Below, in pieces: positions 58,465-64,000 of a stretch of DNA of 64,000 nucleotides. The notes below the pieces were generated by a model, which was given only the letters and a program-made list of their open reading frames with translations, had not been told where the DNA came from and made no database searches. The stretch lies in contig NZ_MTQO01000043.1 of NCBI RefSeq assembly GCF_001984155.1, forward strand, positions 282,547-346,546, written 5' to 3'. Numbering within the stretch: the first letter of the stretch is position 1; each line of letters begins with the position of its first letter. The position numbers and the translations under genes were made by a program. The stretch comes from Actinosynnema sp. ALI-1.44 (GTDB lineage: Bacteria; Actinomycetota; Actinomycetes; Mycobacteriales; Pseudonocardiaceae).

Positions 58465-60860
58465 TGCTGCGGATGGCGGTGCGCTCGATCCTCGCCAACA
58501 AGACCCGGTTCCTGCTGCCGACCGTGGCGGTGATGCTGGGTGTGGCGTTCGTGTCGGGGGCGTTGCTGTACGGCGCCTCGGTGCAGGCGTCGCTGGACCG
58601 GGTGCGACCGGACTTCTCGGTCCAGGTCAGCCCGTACACGATCGACAAGCCCGTGCCCGCCGAACTGGTCGGCGAGCTGCGTGGCGTCGCCGGGGCCGGT
58701 GAGGTCCGGCCGGTCGCCGACGGCCGCGCGTTCGTCGTAGGCAAAAACGGCTCGCTCGTCGGGCCACCGGGTCTGGCGGGCGGCGTGAACTTCGACGCGC
58801 ACCTGGAACTCGTCGCCGGGCAGGCACCGAAGGGCGCGGGTGAGATCGCGGTCGACGACTGGACAGCGGGCCGAGCCGGGTTCAAGGTCGGGGACCAGGT
58901 ACGTGTCGTCGTGGACGGGAACGTGCGCTCGGTCCGGCTGGCCGGTGTCTTCACCGTGCAGGACGCGCGCGTGGCCCAAGGCGGCACGTTGACGGCGTTC
59001 GACGACGCCACCGCGCGTGCCCTGTTCGCCAAGACACCGGACAGCTACACAGCCATCAACCTGACGGCAGCGCCCGGCACGACCGATGCCGCACTGGCCG
59101 CCAACGTCCGGGCAGTCGTGTCGAAGGACCTGACGGTCGACACCGCGGCGGAGATCCGCAAGCCGGGCGCCGACAGCAAGCTGACCGAGATCCTGCTGGT
59201 GTTCGCCGGTGTCGCGTTGTTCGTGTCGGTTTTCCTGGTGGCCAACACCTTCACCATGCTGTCGGCCGCGCGGGCCCGTGAACACGCCCTGTTGCGGGCG
59301 GTCGGCGCCGACCGGCGGTACATCCTGCGCATGGTCCTCGCGGAGGCATTGCTGCTCGGCGTGGTCGCGACGGTCCTCGGCTACCTGCTGGGGATCGGGG
59401 GAGCGGCGTCGCTGGACGCGTTGTTCTCGGTCTCCGACGGGCCGCCGATTCCGTTGCAAGTGGTCGGCGTGTGGCCGGTTGTCGCCGCCCTCGGCGTCGG
59501 TATCGGTGTGACGGTCGTGGCCGCGTACGTGCCCGCTCGTCGCGCCGCGGCCGTCCCGCCGATCGCGGCGCTGCGGACCGGACTGCCACCGAGCGGGAAG
59601 TCGTTGCGCCGCAGGAACGTCACCGGCCTCGTGGTGGCGTTGGCCGGTGCCGCCGCCGTGGCTGGCGGCGCGGAGTCGGCGGACCTGATCTACCTCGGCG
59701 CGCCACTGCTGTTGCTGGGGCTGATCATCCTGACACCGCTGTTCAGCGTGTGGCTGACCGCGTTGCTCCGCCGCCCGATGACGCGCATCGCGGGCGTTCG
59801 GGGCACGCTCGCGGTGGAGAACACCCGCCGCAACCCGCGGCGAACCGGCACGACAGCGGGCGCGTTGATGATCGGCTTGTCGATCTGCGCGGCGGTGACG
59901 GTTCCGATCGCGTCGGTCAACGCCGAGGACGAACGCCGCGCGGACACCGGCGACAGTGCGGACATCCGCGTCACCGCCATCGACTTCGCCGACATCGGCG
60001 CGGAAACCGTCGGCAAGATCGCCCAAGTCCCTGGCGTACAAGCGGTGACGCCCCTCACCCCGGTCAGCATCGGCGTCGGCCGGACCTGGCTGGACGCGGC
60101 GGGAGTGGACACCGCCACCATCGCGCGGTTCGTGTCCGTCAAGGTGAAGTCGGGCTCACTCGACGGCCTCGCCAACGGAATCGCCGTGAGTGCCAAGGAA
60201 GCCGACGTGCACAAGTGGACAGTCGGCACGTCGGTCGCGCCCGGTCTGCCGATCGTGGCGATCTTCGACGCGGCGGAGGGTTTCCGGTACGACGCGCTGG
60301 TGAGCGCGTCCCGTGCCGAAACCGGCAGGCAGCCGTCCACGGTCCTGGTGAAGGCGGCACAGGCCGACTCCGTCCGCGCCGGGATCCAGCAGGCTCTGGA
60401 CAACCCGACGCTGGTCGTGCAGACCCGCGCCGAGTACATCGAGTCGGTCGGCACCCAGTTGGACCTGGTGCTGAACATCCTCTACGCCCTGCTCAGCATC
60501 TCGGTGCTGATCGGCGCGTTGTCGGTGGTCAACACGATGACGATATCCACACTGGAACGGACCAGGGAGATCGGCCTGTTGCGCGCGGTCGGTCTCGGCC
60601 GCCGCCAGGTCGGCACCATCCTGCGGCTGGAGTCGGTGATCATCGCCGTGCTCGGCGCGGTGGCCGGTCTGCTGGCCGGGTGCGTCGTCGGAGCCGTCGC
60701 CGTGGCCGGTCAGGGCGGGATTCCCGTTGTGCTGCCGTGGGGTCGGCTCGGCCTGTTCGTCGTGGTGACCGCCGCGATCGGGATACTGGCCGCGCTGTGG
60801 CCCGCCCGGCGAGCCGCGCGGATCCCGATCCTCACCGCGATCCAGTCCGACACGGAGTGA
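58464..60860 (+). CDS. FtsX-like ABC permease
   Basis: 798 residues from ATG 58464, sharing its A with the ATPase stop. An N-terminal helix (FLLPTVAVMLGVAFVSGALL) and an extracellular MacB-like domain (~40-235) precede three helices of the first FtsX core (LVFAGVALFVSVFLVANTFT; 'AREHALLRAVGADRRYILRM'). A second copy of the whole unit follows, with its own extracellular domain (~495-670) and final FtsX core (LYALLSISVLIGALSVVNTM; 'TREIGLLRAVGLGRRQVGTI'). Such double-core permeases of actinobacteria export peptides, lipids or antibiotics, or pull on lipoproteins. A perfect terminator follows. Confidence 0.93.
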   Translation: MLRMAVRSILANKTRFLLPTVAVMLGVAFVSGALLYGASVQASLDRVRPDFSVQVSPYTIDKPVPAELVGELRGVAGAGEVRPVADGRAFVVGKNGSLVGPPGLAGGVNFDAHLELVAGQAPKGAGEIAVDDWTAGRAGFKVGDQVRVVVDGNVRSVRLAGVFTVQDARVAQGGTLTAFDDATARALFAKTPDSYTAINLTAAPGTTDAALAANVRAVVSKDLTVDTAAEIRKPGADSKLTEILLVFAGVALFVSVFLVANTFTMLSAARAREHALLRAVGADRRYILRMVLAEALLLGVVATVLGYLLGIGGAASLDALFSVSDGPPIPLQVVGVWPVVAALGVGIGVTVVAAYVPARRAAAVPPIAALRTGLPPSGKSLRRRNVTGLVVALAGAAAVAGGAESADLIYLGAPLLLLGLIILTPLFSVWLTALLRRPMTRIAGVRGTLAVENTRRNPRRTGTTAGALMIGLSICAAVTVPIASVNAEDERRADTGDSADIRVTAIDFADIGAETVGKIAQVPGVQAVTPLTPVSIGVGRTWLDAAGVDTATIARFVSVKVKSGSLDGLANGIAVSAKEADVHKWTVGTSVAPGLPIVAIFDAAEGFRYDALVSASRAETGRQPSTVLVKAAQADSVRAGIQQALDNPTLVVQTRAEYIESVGTQLDLVLNILYALLSISVLIGALSVVNTMTISTLERTREIGLLRAVGLGRRQVGTILRLESVIIAVLGAVAGLLAGCVVGAVAVAGQGGIPVVLPWGRLGLFVVVTAAIGILAALWPARRAARIPILTAIQSDTE

Positions 60861-60876
60861 ACATCACGGCAAGGGT

Positions 60877-60911
60877 GGGCGCCGGTCACGCGTGACCGGT
60901 GACCGGCGCCC
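60877..60911. terminator. Bidirectional terminator between permease and ceramidase genes
   Basis: GGGCGCCGGTCAC (60877-60889) pairs perfectly with GTGACCGGCGCCC (60899-60911) around a 9-base loop, followed by C/T-rich sequence. It lies between converging genes, 16 bases after the permease stop. Confidence 0.85.
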
Positions 60912-60935
60912 CTCTCCCCCTCCCTAGCCGCCTTC

Positions 60936-62936
60936 TCAACCCACTGTGAAGGCGGTCGTCGTTCCGGAGAACGACGTGATCGCGCCGGTCCAACCGCTCT
61001 TCCAGTCGCCGTTGTGCACGATCCGGTACGCGCCAGCCGGGGTGCCTGCCGGGATCGCCCACGTGATGGTGGCTTCCGAGTTGGCGATGCCGACCCGTTT
61101 CCACTCGTACCTGGTCGACCAGTCGCCGTCGTCCGCGTGCCGGGTCCATGTGCCGTTCACGAGCCGCTGCACTTCGAGGAACGTGCCGTTGCGGCGCAGG
61201 TTGTTCTTCGGGTGACCGGTGACGAACACAGCGGTGGCCGTCTGCCCGGACTGGTACGACGGCTTCGGCTGCGTGAGCACCTGGCCGAAGCTCTGTGCGG
61301 GGTTCTTGTCGTCGAACACCACGCCGGTCTGCAGGTTGATGTCGGTGAACGGTGGCGTACCGGGTGCCGTGCCCGTGGGCACGGTCGTCCCCGCACGCAA
61401 CGAGGCGGCGAGTTTGCCGAACTCCTGCTGGTAGGCCGGGGTGGTGTTGCGGCCGAACAAGGTCGAGCCGCCCTCGTACTGCTGGAGGTCGTACTCCTCG
61501 GGCGTGGTGACGTACTGGCTGTAGTCGTTGGCGTACCCCTGGACCAGGACGTCGGCCAACGGCACCCCGAGTTCCTCCGCGACGCTGCGGCGGATGCGCA
61601 GGCCCGCGACGATCGTGACCTCACCGGGCACGGCTACCAGGTGCAGGTGGCCGAGCTTGACGATCTGCACCGGCAGGACGTTCGGGGTCGCCCCGATCAG
61701 ACCGGTCGGCACGAGCGACGCCTTCGGGTACTGGCAGTCGCGAAGCCAGTGCGGCACAGGCATCTGCAGCGGCTCGAACAGCTTCTTCCACGGGCTCTGC
61801 ATGCCTTCGGTGAAGCCGGGCAGCGCCGGGCCGTCCTCCACGCTGCCTGCCATGGTCGACGCGCCGACGACGCCTGAGCACGTCGTGGCCGGTTTCCCGT
61901 CGGGGGTGTACTTGCCGTCGACGGCGACGTTGGCCATGTCCACGAACCGCATCCGGTAGTCCACCGCGCCGGTGATCTCGGTCTGCGGTCCGTTGTAGAC
62001 CTCCTGCGCCTTGCGGTTCTGGCGTTCGCCGATGATCCGGGTGTTGTCCACCTCGTTCTCGGTCGGGCCGGAACCGGGTTTGAGGTTGAGGTTCGGTGAC
62101 ATGTCACCGGCGTTCGTGTTCGGGAAGGCGGCGACGAATCCCGGCTTGTTCTCCAGGTACCGCACGCCCTTGTCGTCGTGCTCCCACTGATAGGCCGCGT
62201 ATCCCTTGTTGTCCGGGCTGATCAACGTGTTCTCGTTGGTCATGGACGTGTTGTGGGTGGCGAACCAGTTGATCGCGCCGACGTCGGTGCCGCCCTGCTT
62301 GAGCCGCAACACGGTCATGGCCGGGTCGATCGCGTTCGGGAAGACGGCCTTGTCGGCGGCGGCGTTGGCGTCGAACGCCACTGTGGACCGGTTCACGCTC
62401 GCGTTGGTCAGCTCACCTCGCCCGATGGAGAGCGTGCCGGGCTTGAGGTCCTCGTGCGCCTCGACGATCGATTCGACGATGCCGTCGGCTATGGCGTTGA
62501 GCGTCTGCGGCTGCGTGCCGAGGATTGAGAGGTTGTAGGCGAGGTTGTGGGAGAAACCGCCGGGGCCCGCGTGCGTGTGCGTGGCCGACAGGAGCACGTT
62601 CTGCCTGGTGTACAACTCGCCGTAGCGCGGCTTGAGCTTCGCCAGGACGGCTTCCTGGACAGCGCGGAAGATCATCGCCAGGTCGGCGTTGACGTACACG
62701 ACCCGCTTGTTCGTGGCCCGGTCGACCACGACGTAGGCGCGGGAGCGCTGGCGCTGGTGGATGCCGGTGGTCTTCTGGTCGAACTTGGAGTAGCCCATCA
62801 TGCCGTTCTCGGCGGCGGGCCCGGTGACGTCCGAGATGCCCCGGCCGACGAGGTACGGCTGCGGTGCGGCAGCAGCGGGCAGTCCGGTGAACACCATCGC
62901 TGCGGCGAGCACTGCCAGCATGCATGGTTTGCGCAC
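60936..62936 (-). CDS. Secreted neutral/alkaline ceramidase
   Basis: 666 residues from GTG 62934-62936, with a GAGGAGG ribosome site. Residues 1-23 form a Sec signal (MLAVLAAAMVFTGLPAAAA). 'LVGRGISDVTGPAAENGMMG' and 'RVVYVNADLAMIFRAVQEAV' open the family fold. 'LLSATHTHAGPGGFSHN' carries the zinc-binding histidines next to the active site, and 'GDMSPNLNLKPGSGPTENE' the catalytic-serine-type loop. The C-terminal ~150 residues are the immunoglobulin-like domain. Length equals the Pseudomonas enzyme (~670). It would hydrolyse N-acyl amide bonds of ceramides or related lipids outside the cell. A full promoter precedes it. Confidence 0.92.
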   Translation of the reverse strand: MRKPCMLAVLAAAMVFTGLPAAAAPQPYLVGRGISDVTGPAAENGMMGYSKFDQKTTGIHQRQRSRAYVVVDRATNKRVVYVNADLAMIFRAVQEAVLAKLKPRYGELYTRQNVLLSATHTHAGPGGFSHNLAYNLSILGTQPQTLNAIADGIVESIVEAHEDLKPGTLSIGRGELTNASVNRSTVAFDANAAADKAVFPNAIDPAMTVLRLKQGGTDVGAINWFATHNTSMTNENTLISPDNKGYAAYQWEHDDKGVRYLENKPGFVAAFPNTNAGDMSPNLNLKPGSGPTENEVDNTRIIGERQNRKAQEVYNGPQTEITGAVDYRMRFVDMANVAVDGKYTPDGKPATTCSGVVGASTMAGSVEDGPALPGFTEGMQSPWKKLFEPLQMPVPHWLRDCQYPKASLVPTGLIGATPNVLPVQIVKLGHLHLVAVPGEVTIVAGLRIRRSVAEELGVPLADVLVQGYANDYSQYVTTPEEYDLQQYEGGSTLFGRNTTPAYQQEFGKLAASLRAGTTVPTGTAPGTPPFTDINLQTGVVFDDKNPAQSFGQVLTQPKPSYQSGQTATAVFVTGHPKNNLRRNGTFLEVQRLVNGTWTRHADDGDWSTRYEWKRVGIANSEATITWAIPAGTPAGAYRIVHNGDWKSGWTGAITSFSGTTTAFTVG

Positions 62937-62958
62937 CCGTACCTCCTCGTCGAGATGC

Positions 62959-62976
62959 GAAAGGTTTTCACCTTTC
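62959..62976 (-). promoter_or_regulatory. 7-bp hairpin or operator in the ceramidase leader
   Basis: GAAAGGT (62959-62965) and ACCTTTC (62970-62976) are exact complements with a 4-base centre, located just downstream of the predicted transcript start and upstream of the ribosome site. It may be a repressor site or a leader hairpin. Confidence 0.5.
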
Positions 62977-62981
62977 TGGGT

Positions 62982-63010
62982 ACGATAGGTGATGCACGGC
63001 ACGTGGACAA
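62982..63010 (-). promoter_or_regulatory. Ceramidase promoter
   Basis: On the minus strand TTGTCC (63005-63010) and TATCGT (62982-62987) are separated by exactly 17 bases, a good match to housekeeping promoters. The transcript would have a leader of about 40 bases. Confidence 0.6.
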
Positions 63011-63097
63011 GACGCAGCGTGATGGCCGGTGTACGCAGCGGCCCTTATGGGCAGAAACACCAGGGCGTCCGCGCGAGGACTTCAGTAGCCTGCGGAC

Positions 63098-63718
63098 GTG
63101 GGGATGACTGAGATCAAGACACTGGACGAGCTGGCAGCACTCTCCGGGGAACCGGCCGAGCGGACGCTCTGCAAGCTCAAGGACAAGATCGACGGGCACG
63201 CCAGGAACCTGATCGCGCACTCGCCGTTCGTCCTGATCGCGACGGCGTCGGCGGAAGGCACCTGCGACGTCTCACCGCGAGGTGACCCCGCCGGATCCGT
63301 GCTGGTGCTCGACGACCACACCCTCGTGCTCGCCGACCGGCCGGGCAACAAGCTGCACGACAGCTTCCGCAACATCATCGAGAACCCGCACGCCGGACTG
63401 CTGTTCCTGATCCCGGGCATGAACGAGACGCTCCGGATCAACGGGCGCGCCAAGCTCGTGTCGGACGCGCCTTTCTTCGACGACCTCGTGGTCAAGGGCA
63501 AGCGGCCCCAGCTCGCTGTGGTGATCGAGGTCGAGCAGCTCTACATGCACTGCGCCAAGGCTTTCCTGCGGTCCTCGCTGTGGAAGCCGGAGACCTGGCC
63601 GGACCGCGCCGAACTGCCCAGCCTCGGCACGATCCTCAAGGACCAGATCGGGTTCGAGCAGACTGTCGTCGAGGCGGACGCCTATTTCGCGGAAAGCAAC
63701 CGCACCCTCCAGTACTGA
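63098..63718 (+). CDS. Pyridoxamine 5'-phosphate oxidase-family flavin-binding protein (MSMEG_1061 type)
   Basis: 206 residues from GTG 63098. A TAGCCT -10 at 63086-63091 puts the transcript start at this GTG, so the message is probably leaderless; ATG 63104 is the alternative. The split-barrel fold shows 'HSPFVLIATASAEGTCDVSP', 'RGDPAGSVLVLDDHTLVLAD', 'RPGNKLHDSFRNIIENPHAG' and 'LRINGRAKLVSD'. 'EVEQLYMHCAKAFLRSSLW' is the C-terminal flavin or dimer segment of the MSMEG_1061-like subgroup. These proteins bind FMN or F420; the substrate is unknown. Confidence 0.88.
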   Translation: MGMTEIKTLDELAALSGEPAERTLCKLKDKIDGHARNLIAHSPFVLIATASAEGTCDVSPRGDPAGSVLVLDDHTLVLADRPGNKLHDSFRNIIENPHAGLLFLIPGMNETLRINGRAKLVSDAPFFDDLVVKGKRPQLAVVIEVEQLYMHCAKAFLRSSLWKPETWPDRAELPSLGTILKDQIGFEQTVVEADAYFAESNRTLQY

Positions 63719-63796
63719 GAGTTCCTGGCAAGTTGATCACGTGTGGCGCCTGAAGGTTCATGATCGTTGGTCACGAACGAGCGCGGAAGGTGAGCA

Positions 63797-63892
63797 GCCG
63801 CCATGGATCGTCCCGGACGACCTGTGGGAACAAATCGAGCCACTGTTGCCCCGCTGGGAATACGCGTTGTCCCGGCCAGGCCCAAGCGGCTG
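63797..63892 (+). pseudogene. IS5-type transposase remnant (N-terminus only)
   Basis: A frame covering about 63797-63892 reads 'PPWIVPDDLWEQIEPLLPRW' before diverging to 'EYALSRPGPSG' and a stop. The first part is the N-terminal motif of IS5-family transposases (usually continued by 'ERRFRYPGRK'). The likely former start region, 'VTNERGR' then a stop, lies in another frame just upstream. The DDE domain is absent. The element is a decayed fragment and no inverted repeats are recognisable. Confidence 0.65.
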
Positions 63893-64000
63893 ACTCTAAA
63901 TCAACACACAACGGGCTGGTACGTAACCAACACAGTGCACCCAGCGCCGGAAACCGAACCCCTGGCCGGAAACCGCACTCCAACGCAACCAACAGCGCAA
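63893..64000. other. Non-coding end of the window
   Basis: The last ~108 bases are poorer in G+C than the rest and contain no gene signal. Short CAAC-rich stretches occur (ccaacgcaaccaacagc). They may belong to the remains of the insertion sequence or to the upstream region of the next gene. Confidence 0.4.

Overview
The window is strongly GC-rich DNA with almost exclusive G or C at third codon positions, many GTG starts, several probably leaderless genes and actinobacterial families throughout (ANTAR regulators, MAB_1171c/DUF6545, DUF4328, DUF6801, DUF2277, MSMEG-type PPOX proteins, CsoR). It fits a chromosome segment of a filamentous actinomycete of the Pseudonocardiales (Lentzea, Saccharothrix, Kibdelosporangium, Amycolatopsis type). 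The genus is inferred from family content and style only. I see no rRNA, tRNA, CRISPR array, prophage or complete insertion sequence.

Layout. 1-1.7 kb: a minus-strand run of a DUF998-like membrane protein, a sulfotransferase and a cytochrome P450 cut by the window edge, headed by a perfect 13-bp inverted repeat. 1.76-4.0 kb: YCII protein coupled to an ECF42-type sigma factor that is fused in frame to a degenerate tyrosine-recombinase-like domain. 4.1-5.4 kb: histidine phosphatase and secreted OB-fold protein, closed by a terminator. 5.4-9.1 kb: copper-resistance operon (secreted His-rich protein, CopA, CsoR) with CsoR-like boxes. 9.1-9.25 kb: four copies of a 24-bp palindromic repeat. 9.3-13.1 kb: GlxA-type regulator, DJ-1 protein, acyl-CoA oxidase-like enzyme, DUF2277. 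13.6-15.3 kb: a secreted intradiol dioxygenase with a chitin-binding module and its AraC regulator. 15.5-24.3 kb: AI-2E permease and a large signalling cluster: a GAF-ANTAR protein, a ~1490-residue soluble HAMP-repeat hybrid histidine kinase, and a translationally coupled ANTAR-GAF-PAS-PP2C phosphatase. 24.3-30.1 kb: RidA/SRPBCC pair with WYL regulator, cupin with GlxA regulator, methyltransferase with CGNR regulator, STAS anti-anti-sigma factor, and a truncated AMP-ligase.

30.2-33.5 kb: an XRE / ImmA-IrrE / DUF6545 membrane protein cassette followed by a TPR protein. 34.2-40.3 kb: MFS exporter, luciferase-like monooxygenase, PH-domain and LRV-repeat proteins, YchJ, PGPGW membrane protein, a frameshifted DUF4328 gene, a SnoaL-like protein and two overlapping hydrophobic micro-ORFs. 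40.3-48.9 kb: a LacI-controlled sugar import and hydrolysis locus (regulator, lipoprotein binding protein, two permeases, secreted glycosidase, and a divergent cytosolic debranching-type glycosidase) with a perfect palindromic operator and no own ATPase. 49-55.3 kb: FAD oxidoreductase, orphan substrate-binding protein, YczE/MocR pair, lipoprotein and DUF6801 protein. 55.7-60.9 kb: NarL-type two-component system divergent from a MacB/FtsX-type ABC exporter. 60.9-64 kb: secreted neutral ceramidase, PPOX-family protein and an IS5-type transposase remnant.

The most unusual items are the kinase-phosphatase hub, the sigma-recombinase fusion, the XRE-ImmA/IrrE-DUF6545 cassette, the 24-bp repeat array and the frameshift in a G6 tract.
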